A DNA stretch of 64,000 nt from Rhizophagus irregularis (GCF_026210795.1 NC_089454.1:992001-1056000); one strand, 5' to 3'. Counted from the stretch's first letter, positions 37,067-47,631 are shown. Translations and numbers: made by a program. The notes: generated by a model from the sequence alone, not told the origin.

Positions 37067-37092
37067 TTATCAGATTTTTTAATTTATCAGAT
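37067..37092 (-). promoter_or_regulatory. Second pair of ATCWGATAA (ATCTGATAA) sites
   Basis: Two exact ATCTGATAA sites on the minus strand at 37,067-37,075 and 37,084-37,092, about 410-435 bp upstream of the synthetase start and in the same orientation as the first pair. Together there are four exact matches within about 180 bp, whereas only isolated single matches were noticed elsewhere (near 12,541, 17,454 and 63,804). Confidence 0.6.
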
Positions 37093-38298
37093 TTCCTTAA
37101 AATGGTTATGAGCCGCGTTATTCTCAGCTTATGTTATATTCTGGAAAGAATTTGTGTAAATATTTACAAAAAAAAAAAATTATCGCAGTTTGTTGATTGG
37201 TTTCGAAGATAAGAATAAAACCCGATCCTTTAAATTAATCATTCTGAATAATTTTTTTTTAAGCTGTATTACACATGCATTTGATCTTGTTTATTTAAGC
37301 CTTAAAAAAGCGAATGATTTCTAAAGTCGGTCAAATTAATTCCCGGTCCTCCTTTTTATTAATTAATGAACCATAGAAGTGTCAACTTTTGTATTGTTAA
37401 TAATGAGAATAAAATTTTATTTTTAAAATAAAATTACATAAATTATCCCAAATTAAGTAACCTGAGTGACCTAATCTTGCAGAATGGGCGCTAATATTAA
37501 GCAAAGTATCCTCAAAGATCCGAATGATAAGTGCTTTTGATCGTCATGATAAATTAAACGTTCGAAAAAAATAGTAAAATAGAAAAATCTAAGACGAATG
37601 CTAATTTTCTTAATTGGGTAATTAACTATTTTATAAGGTCGATCAATAGTCAGCCTAATAAGTGCTTGCATAACTGCTGCGCTTACGCAGCGAATAAAAA
37701 TCCCCCTTTTTTTTATTAAAAAAAAAAACTTTTTTAAAACCTAATCATCTTTACTTCTCTACTCTATTTCACAAAATTTAGATCGAACATTTACGGTTAA
37801 TAGTTGTTAATAAGGAGGGTGTTTTTTTAAAAAAAAGAAGAATGATAAATTGTGAGTTCGTGACATTTTAAAGTTGATAGGCGTTATTTCTGAGCATCTT
37901 TACTTTTATTGGTATAACTCATATCTTAGATTTCATTATATCACGTGTTTTCTACGAAACTATTTACGGCGTTATTACAATATATTAAGATATTTTACAA
38001 TATAAAAACTTAAATAATTAATTGTATTATTCCCGAGTTTTCTTTTAAATAACATCGACTCGATTTTTTCTTCCCAAAAATTTATAAAAAAAATTTCAAA
38101 ATTTTTTTTTTTTTACGGAAATATTACGGGGTTAACTTTATATATATCCAGGAAACAGGATATTGGGACTGTTGTTCTGTTCTTTGGGCTCACTCTTTAT
38201 ACTTTATTGCAATTGCAATTCTAAAATTTTTCTGGGAATCAACTTTTTTTATTAAATAATAACTTTATTTTTTCATTACGAACAAAATAAAAAAAAAA

Positions 38299-41200
38299 AT
38301 GAGTCCATTAATACATGTTGAAGAAGTATCAGTTGTGATTGCTGTTCTTGGCGGTTTTATAATTATATTCGGTCTTGTATCGTTTTTTGTTAAAGAACGT
38401 TTATATTTATCGGAAGCTCGTAAGTATATATATATATATTCATGATTAGGTCGTTCCAATAATTTTCTAACGTCTCTCATGAGGGTTAAATCAAACGGAA
38501 AATTTTAGGAATCAGAATTTTCGGTTATAATTATTTGTCAAAATGTAAAGAGGGACGATATGTTGGAACGGCCTTATTTAAAACAAACTGATCGTTACAC
38601 ATCTGCAATCTTGAGTAGATCTTTCCTTTTTTGATAGTACAAAAAAAAATTCGCGTTCACTAACTAATAATTTTATGATTTTAATAGTTGTCTCTGTGAT
38701 AGTGGGTATAATACTCGGTCCAATAGCTTTAGGATTACTTGATCCTTTTCATTGGGGCCCAAAAGATGATATTACTTTTGAATTTACGCGTATTGTTATT
38801 GCTATTCAAGTATGTAATTGATTTTATTTAATCATCATCATCATCATCATCATCATCATTGTCGTCGTCGTTATCGAATTATTGTTCTTTTCTAACTCTA
38901 ACTTTGAATTATCCTTTATTATAGGTTATGTGTTCTGGGGTCGCATTACCAAAGTAAGTTTTCTCATTAATCTTTTGTGAAATTGTGATTTTTTTTTTCT
39001 AAATTTTTAATTTTATGTAGAGCATATCTTGCCAAAGAGTGGAAATCACTAATTATTTTGCTCTTGCCAGTGATGACATACATGTGGGCTGCCAGTGGAC
39101 TAATAATTTGGTGGATAATTCCAAAAATAAATTTGGTAAGTTATGTATTTAATCAAAATCTGTTATTTAAAAAATTTATTTAATACGATTTTGATAGCTT
39201 GAAGGTTTGGCGATAGCAGCTTGTGTAACTCCAACCGATCCAATTTTGGCTAATTCCGTAGTCAAAGGTCGTTTCGCAGAAAAGCACGTGCCACCTCATG
39301 TGCGCAATTTACTGTCAGCTGAGAGGTAAATGGACGCGTCTATGAAAATAAATTCCTATGGGTTATGGGTTTTAAATTAACACATTAAGTTATGTAGTGC
39401 CTCAAATGATGGTCTCGCGTATCCATTTTTATTCCTTTCAATATATCTTATGGAAGAAGTTTCAGTTGGTAAAGCCATTGGAAAGTGGTTCTTATTTGCC
39501 TGGCTTTATCAAGTTGCATTAAGTTGTGTGATAGGAGTTGTTGTAGGTTATATCGCAAGAAAATTATTGTATCTTGCCGAGAGAAAGTTTGTATTAAGAT
39601 TTTTCCAATCCATTTTTTCTTTATAAAGCTTACGTATTAACGTATTTGATTAATTTTTTAGTCGATTGATTGATAAAGAATCTTTTCTTGTATTTGCAAT
39701 CGCATTAGCTGTGAGTTACTCTTATCTTATTTCTTTTTATGGTTTAAATGATTGATTTTTTTTTATATTTACATTAACATTTTTTTTTTTTGAAATAAAT
39801 AAAAAAAGTTATTCTTGATGGGAATTGTGTCTATTATTGGTAGCAATGACCTGTTTGCTTGTTTTATGGCTGGTACTTCATTTACGTGGGAGTAAGTGTA
39901 ATAATATTATTGTCATATACTTTCCTAGTAACTTAATAACTAATAAATTTATTGATTTATGAAACAAGTGATTGGTTTCGTAAAGAGACTGAAGAGGCTC
40001 ACTTACAGGAAGTTATTGATATGCTTCTCAATCTAGCGGTTTTTGTATGTTACTTCTACTTCTATTATTCATTATTAGAATTCGTTAACCGATTTTTTAC
40101 TTACTTTAATATGGGTTACCTTTTATAAGGTATATGTTGGTACTATTATTCCTTGGTCAACCCTCCAAAATGCTACTACTGAAATTACAGTCTGGAGATT
40201 AATTGTTTGTGCTGTGTTGATTTTATTATTGCGCCGTCTTCCGATTGTCTTGGCATTAATGAGATTCATTCCCGCGATAAAAACTTATCGTGAAGGTAGG
40301 ATTTTACAATTGTTTGAGCGAAACTCTTGATATGTTATATTTACATAGTATATTATAGTATATTGCGTAAATTATATCACGATAATACATTGATTTTTTT
40401 AAAAAAACTAATTTCTTCAAATCAAAAATAGCGGCATTTACGGGATGGTTTGGACCAATTGGTTAGTTAAAGTCACGTGATTATTTTTTCTCGTTACCAT
40501 GTTCAATATAATATTCAATATTCTAACCCTTTACCTATAGGAATTGGCGCAATTTACTATGTGTCTTTAATTAAAAGACGTGTAAGTGATACGAGTACTT
40601 TATATATGGATGTTGAACCAGGTAATATTTTTAATTTGGTCGGTTTACAAATAACATTCCGTACCTTTGATCGATCACTCAATGCATTATTTAATTTATT
40701 TTATAGTTGTTTATTTTTTGGTTATAAGTTCTATATTAGTCCATGGAGTTACAATTCGTAAGTGAAATTAAAAATTTATTATTATTATTATTATTTTTCA
40801 TATATTGTTTTCGTATTATTAATTATGTTAAAATATTATACAATTTCTTTTTTTAGCTTTGGTCAAGATCTCAAAGAGGTAATTTTATTGTTATGATATT
40901 CGATGATAATTCGACGTAATACTCAAAAAAATTTTTTTTCAAAAAACCTGTTTTTTAGAATAAACACTCTTAACACTCGATCATTGACAGGGGGAACAAT
41001 GAGTAATCAAGTATCTCGATTACCAATAATCGGATTTGGAACGGAACTTATCTTCCGCCCTAAAACAGATAAGGACAAGGCTCCAACACCTAATGAGGGA
41101 TCTACTTCTTCAACATCACCTAATGAAAAAACCGCATCTTCAACACCATCTAATGAAGAAATGCCATCTTCAACAACAACAATAATTACAGTGGAATCAG

Positions 41201-41631
41201 ATCCTGATATACAAATAAATGAAGGTAATATGACTTCGACTTCACCACCAGAACAAGGAAATATTGAGGATAAAAGAGAACCAAAAGAGGAAAATGAAGA
41301 ACATCAACGTTTACGAATTGATATACCACAAAATTTAATGGATAAAGTTACTAAAAGACCACGTATTGATCCTAATGATCGTTCAGGTTCAAATAGTTCC
41401 AAATATGCAATATGGGATGAAGGAGATTCTTATATTATAGAAAATTATGATGGTGAAGATATACATGTCATACCATCATCATCGCATAATACACCTCCTC
41501 AGGAACAAAATCGAGGGTATTTCTCAAGGAGAAAGAATACAAATAGTACAGGAGGTTCATTGGGATCACCTGGTTCACCTAAATCACCTGATGACTCGTC
41601 AGGGGGGCCCACAACAACAAAATCCGTATGA
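38299..41631 (+). CDS. Plasma-membrane Na+(K+)/H+ antiporter, Nha1/Sod2 type
   Basis: It exchanges intracellular Na+ or K+ for H+ at the plasma membrane. Fifteen exons, 644 residues: 38299-38419, 38688-38809, 38925-38953, 39021-39135, 39198-39325, 39398-39586, 39662-39710, 39809-39891, 39969-40044, 40130-40295, 40432-40461, 40541-40621, 40707-40757, 40857-40878, 40959-41631. Family motifs: [20 protein letters not shown] with [24 protein letters not shown] (the ESGxNDG region), [21 protein letters not shown], and [11 protein letters not shown] joined across exons 13-14. Residues 1 to about 415 are membrane segments; about 421-644 form a Ser/Thr/Pro/Glu-rich cytosolic tail, as in fungal Nha1. 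Exons of 29, 30 and 22 nt are unusually small. The acceptor of exon 8 is A-rich and that junction is less certain. Confidence 0.9.
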
Positions 41632-41690
41632 TTATTAGGAATAAGAACTTTTACCTACGTAATAATATAAATTTTTTTTAATATTAGATA

Positions 41691-41704
41691 GGCGCTACTG
41701 CGCC
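41691..41704. other. GC-clamped mini-hairpin
   Basis: GGCGC, loop TACT, GCGCC, sixty bases after the antiporter stop codon in otherwise AT-rich DNA. It would fall in the 3'UTR if transcribed. Similar tetraloop hairpins occur at 37,676 and 47,300. Role unknown. Confidence 0.6.
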
Positions 41705-41942
41705 ATATTTAAATGATGCAATGTTTTATCATAAGATAATTGCATAATTTGCATAATTATTATATCATTAATTTAGAGAAATCATGATGTCATGCAAAAA
41801 GTCGGTTTGTATAAAAAATGCTGATTTTCTTTTAGAAATTTTAAAAAAAAATAAAAAATTAAAAATTTAATTTTAAACCGAAATTAAGAAAAGCGTGTGA
41901 TTTATAAATTCTCTTTTAAAATAAAAGTTACATATAACAAAC

Positions 41943-42155
41943 ATGAATGTTGGTGATGTAATTGAAGCAGAAATGAAAACTCCGAAATATTATAAAAAAC
42001 ATGAATATTTTTCAAAAAAGGATATAAGGAAAAATGTTGAAGATTTAAAGGAAAATAATGTAATTATGTGGAAAAATAATTATACAAATTTTATTTTGAT
42101 TGGCATATTTCTTACTGTTATATCTTATATATTAAAAATTCGGGGTTATTTTTGA
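41943..42155 (+). CDS. Small membrane protein, unknown function (70 residues)
   Basis: Single ORF starting in an A-rich start context (ACAAACATG). The first 45 residues are hydrophilic and Lys/Glu-rich (MNVGDVIEAEMKTPKYYKK..). They are followed by one hydrophobic segment, FILIGIFLTVISYIL (about 50-64), and a basic end, KIRGYF: a tail-anchored layout. Composition looks like a real protein rather than an A/T reading frame. No family recognised; the ORF is short enough to be chance. Confidence 0.45.
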   Translation: MNVGDVIEAEMKTPKYYKKHEYFSKKDIRKNVEDLKENNVIMWKNNYTNFILIGIFLTVISYILKIRGYF

Positions 42156-43162
42156 AGGAATTTTTAATTTGTGATATATTACTTAATTTCCCTGCATCCA
42201 ATATCACCCCGCTATTCTTATACTATTCCTACTTCACCTAGTTTAATATATTTTTTTTTATTCTGTTTAACGAGATTTGATATATCAAATTGCAGAATCT
42301 TTTTAAACCCATTCATCAAATAAATGTAACTTCTAATTAAACCCCCCTAGATATTAACCTTATTTAGTTATTAGCATTAATTTAGTGGTAGTCGAGAAAC
42401 ATTTATTATTATTAAAAAACCAAAATATTTTGAAATGTGATCATACAAAAAAAGCAATAATAATAATTTATTTGATTATCCAAAATGAATTTTATCATAT
42501 ATCGTCATTTTTTTTAATTACCCTTGAATTGTTTCAGTTTTATAATTTTTATTTTTCGGATTATCCGCGGGTAATAACTAACCAAATTTAGCTTAAACTA
42601 AATGAATTTGGTAAATTAGGGTACACGAGTTAAATGATATTCGAAATTTGAAACAATTAAAATGTCGCAATACATACAAATACATAATGAAATGTTAAAC
42701 AAACCTAACAAACCTGCATTTGTTTTATGGATACTATAATTTAAGTTTTACTACGGTGAAACACGATTGCTTGCTTTGATCAAAATATTTTATAATAATA
42801 TTCATTATAATTTAATTTGTTCGGTGTAATTTTTTAATTTTCAAATTCAAAAAAAAAATAATTTTTAACCGGATAAAACCTTTGTAAAACTTCAATTAGT
42901 ATTAACGAAAAATGGTTGGCTCAACTGATTAGCAATATACACAAATCTGTATAAATGTAAATCCATATGAATCCAAAAAATAAAATGTATCTTATATATC
43001 CTTACTTTTTATGTTGATTACAGGTTTTTTTTTTTCACTCTCTTTCTGTTTAGCTTTCTCATTTCTTACATTCATTTTAATATCATTCATTTCAGTGATT
43101 TGAATGAATCGGAATTATTAGTGACGTTTTACTTTTCTTGACAGAGTAAATAGATTGAGAGT
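42156..43162. other. Intergenic region upstream of the LEA-like gene
   Basis: AT-rich, no clear gene. At 43,011-43,100 an ATG opens a 30-residue, strongly hydrophobic reading frame (MLITGFFFSLSFCLAF..) ending just after TTTCAG; it could be a signal-peptide exon of the next gene, but no well-scored donor joins it in frame. Confidence 0.45.
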
Positions 43163-45106
43163 ATGTTTTCTTCTAGTATTAAACGCGATGGTCGTTTTTA
43201 TTTATTTGAAAATATTAAAATATCACTTTATACTAAACGAGAAGAACTAAAATTAGACGTATCAACAAATGTTGAAGTTAATACGCCAATAAAAGAAGTA
43301 GTAGATAATAAAGTAGATGATGCCAAAAAGGTAGTAGATGATGTTGACAAAAAAGTAGTAAAGGATCCTGTCAAAAAAGTAGATGATACTACCAAAAAGG
43401 TAGTTGATGATGTTGGCAAAAAGGTAGATGATGTTGACAAAAAAGTAAATGATACTACCAAAAAAGTAGTGGATGATGTTGGCAAAAAGGTGGATGATGT
43501 TGACAAAAAAGTAAATGATACTACCAAAAAAGTAGTGGATAATGTTGACAAAAAGGTGGATGATGTTGCTAAAAAGGTAGATGATACTGCCGATAAGGTA
43601 GTGGATGATGTTGGCAAAAAGGTGGATGATGTTGCTAAAAAGGTAGATGATACTGCCGATAAGGTAGTGGATGATGTTGGCAAAAAGGTGGATGATGTTG
43701 CTAAAAAGGTAGATGATACTGCCGATAAGGTAGTGGATGATGTTGGCAAAAAGGTGAATGATGTTGCTAAAAAGGTAGATGATACTGCCGGTAAGGTAGT
43801 AGATGATGTTGGAAAAAAGGTGAATGATGTTGCTAAAAAGGTAGATGATACGGTAGATAATACTATCAAAAATCCAATTAATGAACTTCCAAAGGCAGTT
43901 GATCCAGATAATAATAAAAATCCACTCGATAATCTTCCGGTCAAGAATCCTCTCGATAATCCTTTAGTCAATAATCCTCCAGCTGATAATCCCATAGATA
44001 TCAATCCTCCAGTCGATAATCCCTTAGGCAATAATCCTCCGGACAGTAAGCTTCCACCTCCAGTTAATAATCTTCCGGTCAATATTCCACCACCACCAGA
44101 TAATAATCCTCCAAATAATCCTCAAGATAATAATCCTCCTCCAGACAATAATCCTCCAAATCCAAATAATCCTCCAAATAATCCTCAAGACAATAATCCT
44201 CAAGACAATAATAGTCCTCCAGCTAATAACAACCCAGATAATCAAAATACGCCAGAGGCGAATAATCCTAACGAAAACGCAAGTCCTCCTGTTAATAATA
44301 ATATTGTAAATCCACCCAATGCACCTGCATTACTGCCTCCGGACTCAGAGACTCCACAGAATCCTCAAGATCCTCAGGATCAAGATAAATTTAAATCAAA
44401 AGATGATCCATTAGGTCTTAAATCTAATAACTCACAAAATAACACTGAAAATGCAACTGGTTTAAACGGTTTTGATCCAACGAAAACAAACGATCCTTCA
44501 TCAGGTACAGGTTCTTCAATATCACCGACAATTGGCACGGGGAATCCAGGAAATCCGCTGGATCCAAGTTCTCCATATCATATACCTGCTATGATTGGCA
44601 TTGTTGTAGCAATTTTTATGGCAACATTTGTTTTAATTGTTATATTAAGGAAAATATTTTCAGATACGTCGAAAAAATCTCGTTATCAACGAACATATTC
44701 AGTGGATGTGGGTAAACTAAATCAACAACAAGATGCTATGACAGATCATAGTTTACCTCAATGGTCTTCAAATAACCACATTGAAGAAATAAGAGCACCT
44801 TCTCCAACTATTACTATTACTGGAGGATCATCTCTCCTTCCAAATTCTCAATTAATAGACATTGATTTAAATGAAAATGAAAATATATCTACAACACAAA
44901 CAAATGAAAATAACATTAAACCTATAGATTATAATGAGCTTGTAAAAAGATCAAGTTTATTAAGATATTATGCTAAAGATTTTGATGATGATACAGGAGA
45001 AGAAAATAATAACGAAAGGGCTGAGACTGAATCTGAAATTAGTAGTGCTTATGGTTTACCAAAACAACTCGACAAAATTGTTACTTGGGAAGAATGTATG
45101 AGATAG
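43163..45106 (+). CDS. Single-pass membrane protein with LEA-like 11-mer repeats
   Basis: A 647-residue ORF in four parts. About 48-232: amphipathic repeats of 22 residues (two 11-mers, KKVDDVAKKVD and DTADKVVDDVG), alternating Lys and Asp, like group-3 LEA or apolipoprotein-type helices. About 235-440: Pro/Asn-rich linker (NNPPDNNPP-like). About 475-500: one membrane span (AMIGIVVAIFMATFVLIVIL), followed by RKIFSDTSKKSRYQR, which by the positive-inside rule puts the last 145 residues in the cytosol. An outside N-terminus needs a signal peptide, and none follows Met 43,163, so a 5' exon is probably missing. Function unknown; a cell-surface or wall-spanning sensor is one possibility. Convergent with the next gene, 266 bp apart. 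Confidence 0.7.
   Translation: MFSSSIKRDGRFYLFENIKISLYTKREELKLDVSTNVEVNTPIKEVVDNKVDDAKKVVDDVDKKVVKDPVKKVDDTTKKVVDDVGKKVDDVDKKVNDTTKKVVDDVGKKVDDVDKKVNDTTKKVVDNVDKKVDDVAKKVDDTADKVVDDVGKKVDDVAKKVDDTADKVVDDVGKKVDDVAKKVDDTADKVVDDVGKKVNDVAKKVDDTAGKVVDDVGKKVNDVAKKVDDTVDNTIKNPINELPKAVDPDNNKNPLDNLPVKNPLDNPLVNNPPADNPIDINPPVDNPLGNNPPDSKLPPPVNNLPVNIPPPPDNNPPNNPQDNNPPPDNNPPNPNNPPNNPQDNNPQDNNSPPANNNPDNQNTPEANNPNENASPPVNNNIVNPPNAPALLPPDSETPQNPQDPQDQDKFKSKDDPLGLKSNNSQNNTENATGLNGFDPTKTNDPSSGTGSSISPTIGTGNPGNPLDPSSPYHIPAMIGIVVAIFMATFVLIVILRKIFSDTSKKSRYQRTYSVDVGKLNQQQDAMTDHSLPQWSSNNHIEEIRAPSPTITITGGSSLLPNSQLIDIDLNENENISTTQTNENNIKPIDYNELVKRSSLLRYYAKDFDDDTGEENNNERAETESEISSAYGLPKQLDKIVTWEECMR
43380..43860 (+). repeat. 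66-bp in-frame coding repeat
   Basis: Units of 66 bp (22 codons) beginning GTTGGCAAAAAGGT(G/A); the three central units (about 43,609-43,800) are almost identical, and outer units are more diverged. This pattern suggests growth by unequal exchange within the open reading frame. Confidence 0.85.
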
Positions 45107-45372
45107 AAAATAAAAAAATTTTAATTTTTATAAATCATCAATGGACATTCCTTTAATTCTAGACTTTTTTTGTACTTTATTTCTTTTTGTTGATTCAAAT
45201 TAATAAAATGTACTAACGTTAATTATAAATTGTATACACTAATTATATTATGTGAAAAATATTTATATCACTTAATTTCAACTTGTTTTAATGTTTAGAA
45301 TATTTTATTTAAAGATAATTAAAAGTTGAGCGAGTATATATATAGAAATGAACTAATCTCAATTTCATACCT

Positions 45373-46143
45373 TTAATGTATATCTATTTCTGTCATTTCT
45401 TCTTGAACAGAAAATGGATTATCCTTCATATACGCAGCTACATTACTTTGATATTTTATCACTTCCAAATATTCAATAATTTTCTTCAATTCAGAATCAT
45501 CCCCATTACGTGAACTTTTGAGATCAAATTCACGTGGATGAATTGCATTGAAAGGTTGCAATTTAGTTTTATGTCTAGAATCATCAATTAAAATGGTATT
45601 CGTAGGATCCAATGTTAACTCGGAAGAACTTTTCAATGTATACTTGGAAAGATTGCCATTAGCAATTTGAGAATTCAAATCATTCCAAACTATTTCCAAA
45701 TTTTTAAAAGGTACAGTATGCCTTTCATATTCTCTTTTACTAAGACCAAATTTATCACGACCCCAAATAGCAATTAGTTTTTCTCTTTGATTTCCAAATA
45801 TTAAATCTACCATAATTTTAGCATTTTCAGGTCTTGCAGTAGTCCAAATCATCACCAAGAAATTACCATCAGTCAAAAGATAATCAATAAATTCTTTGAG
45901 AAAAGGACGTAAAGTTATCTTACGAGTTTTCTTCCGATAAACTAAGGTTCCATTTAAATCTAATATAATTAATTTTGGTGAAGGTTTTGCAAGATTAATT
46001 GAAGGTATAGAAGTAATATTTAAATATTGTTTTGTTGGAGAAGTTCTTTTTTTTGACCAAAATGACCAAATTAACCATGTCCAAAATGACCGAAGTAACC
46101 GAAATGGCCGAAATAACAAAAGTGAAGAAAATGATGATCCCAT
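45373..46143 (-). CDS. FCP1/NIF-like HAD-family protein
   Basis: Single-exon, 256 residues. The HAD fold motifs are in order: ILDLNGTLV (Asp62 as nucleophile), MIWTTARPENAK (motif II, hydroxyl residue), and NTILIDDSRHKTKLQPFNAI (motif III/IV, DD pair), the FCP1 homology layout of small CTD-type phosphatases. The second Asp of the usual DxDx(T/V) is Asn here, which removes the general acid and may weaken or change catalysis. The N-terminus reads MGSSFSS, a possible N-myristoylation signal (Gly2, Ser6), followed by an aromatic-rich stretch with Arg residues (LLLFRPFRLLRSFWTWLIWSFW) likely to sit in or on a membrane. Substrate unknown. Confidence 0.8.
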   Translation of the reverse strand: MGSSFSSLLLFRPFRLLRSFWTWLIWSFWSKKRTSPTKQYLNITSIPSINLAKPSPKLIILDLNGTLVYRKKTRKITLRPFLKEFIDYLLTDGNFLVMIWTTARPENAKIMVDLIFGNQREKLIAIWGRDKFGLSKREYERHTVPFKNLEIVWNDLNSQIANGNLSKYTLKSSSELTLDPTNTILIDDSRHKTKLQPFNAIHPREFDLKSSRNGDDSELKKIIEYLEVIKYQSNVAAYMKDNPFSVQEEMTEIDIH

Positions 46144-47035
46144 GTTGTCCAGATATCTATAACCGACATTTCAAAACGGTTGTTGAGATTTAAATATTAA
46201 ATTGACAAAAAATATAAAATATTTACCTACAAGTTAGTTTGAGTCAAAAAACCAATATGCTTGTGCTGCTTGTGCTGCTCAATTATTATTAATTTCCTCC
46301 TTTAGAAATTTACCATGTTACCAAGGGATTTGATTGGACGTAATTTTACCAATAACGATAATCTACAATTCTATGCGTATGGTTTGTATTGTAACGCTTA
46401 CATGATACATACCGTTACGCAAGTCGTCAATGTTGGATGAGAATCTTTTAGACATTTCTGATAATTTAATAAAAACTTTTTCTTCAATCGAATATTCAGG
46501 TTTTCCATTAAAAGTTTTATAATAAATTTTCGAGGATCATGAATGATGGTATATAAGTAGGTGTTTGATTTGATTGAAATTTTTTTTTTTTAAAGGATTA
46601 ATTTTTTTCTTTTTATAATCTTTCGTTAAATTATTTTACATCAAAAAATTGTTCGTTCTCACTTAATTATAATTGCAACTTGAATATACTTGAATATATT
46701 GTCACTTTCATAAGAATTTTTTTTTTTTACATAAATGAATTTTCTTTTGGTGATTCTTCTTTTCGATTTTCTTAATAAATAATGAATCGAATAAATTCTG
46801 AATAAAATAAAACGGCCGAGAATCACATCAAACAATGTCAAAAATATATATATACACCTAAATTTTTCAGAAGTTTGATTATTTCTAAAAATGTTCAAAA
46901 AAATATATTCAAATATAACAACGATAACGGTAACAACGGTAATATGGTGTAATAAATTTTATTAATAAAATAATAAAAATAAAATATGTAAATTTTACAT
47001 ATAAATTAAATTAACTCTACCTAAAGATCTGATTA
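46144..47035. other. Gene-free region upstream of the FCP1-like gene
   Basis: Likely holds the FCP1-like promoter. The minus ORF at 46,659-46,898 is K/I/F-rich and not convincing. Otherwise nothing visible. Confidence 0.45.
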
Positions 47036-47140
47036 CAGTCAAATCTATAAATGCACCATTATATATACCTTCTCTAAATGCACTATTATAAAAATTATGT
47101 ATATGAACCCAAGGGGGATGCATTTATAGAGAGTTGACTG
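47036..47140. mobile_element. Tc1/mariner-type MITE 1, 105 bp
   Basis: Ends CAGTCAAATCTATAAATGCA and the complement of TGCATTTATAGAGAGTTGACTG pair closely. TA flanks both sides (47,034-47,035 and 47,141-47,142), as for Tc1/mariner insertion. Non-coding. Confidence 0.8.
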
Positions 47141-47200
47141 TATTCCTGTTTACTTTAGCAGTAACAGGTGTTGGTGGATTTTCAGTAATCAACGATAGTA

Positions 47201-47631
47201 TGGTGGCTGTCACCTATAAACAACAATAGTCCGAAATTTTGAAATTTATTTATTTATATTGTGTAACTTATGTTTTAAAGTACTTTGTCAAAATATTAAT
47301 TGCCGCGTGAGCGGCAAAATTTTTTTTTTGCCATATTACATGGAATTCTTGTGGATTTCCATGGAATTTTTGTAAAATCCATAAAAATTACATGAAAACT
47401 AGTCCGAAATTTTATATTTTTATTATTGCTACTTATTAAAATTATCCAACTTTAGCCCATAATATTAATTAAAATTCTTATTAAATTCTATAAAATAATC
47501 CGATAGAAATGTTCAGTACATGTTGCTATATCATTTTATCGGTTTAGTTTTTTCTTTTTACTATTCAATTTACAATTTATAAAAATTTGAAGTCACTTAA
47601 TATTAGTGTGGTTTATAGGTGACAGCCACCA
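47201..47631. mobile_element. Tc1/mariner-type MITE 2, 431 bp
   Basis: Perfect terminal inverted repeats of 21 bp beginning TGGTGGCTGTCACCTATAAA, flanked by TA on both sides (47,199-47,200 and 47,632-47,633). The inside contains a GC-clamped hairpin at 47,300-47,317 (TTGCCGC, loop GTGA, GCGGCAA) and repeated TCCATGGAAT/TCCGAAATTTT scraps. No transposase ORF. Confidence 0.85.

Larger units (their letters stand above)
36660..38298. other. Divergent intergenic region, synthetase / antiporter
   Basis: About 1.6 kb between two start codons pointing away from each other. The synthetase-proximal third carries the GATA sites. A GC-clamped hairpin lies at 37,676-37,691 (GCTGCG, loop CTTA, CGCAGC). 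T-rich stretches precede the antiporter start. The ORF at 37,471-37,671 (-) is not convincing. Confidence 0.6.

Noticed and set aside
43228-44082. 284-codon minus-strand ORF rich in Ser and Thr
   Set aside because: Antisense reading of the 66-bp LEA-like repeat; no start or domain logic.
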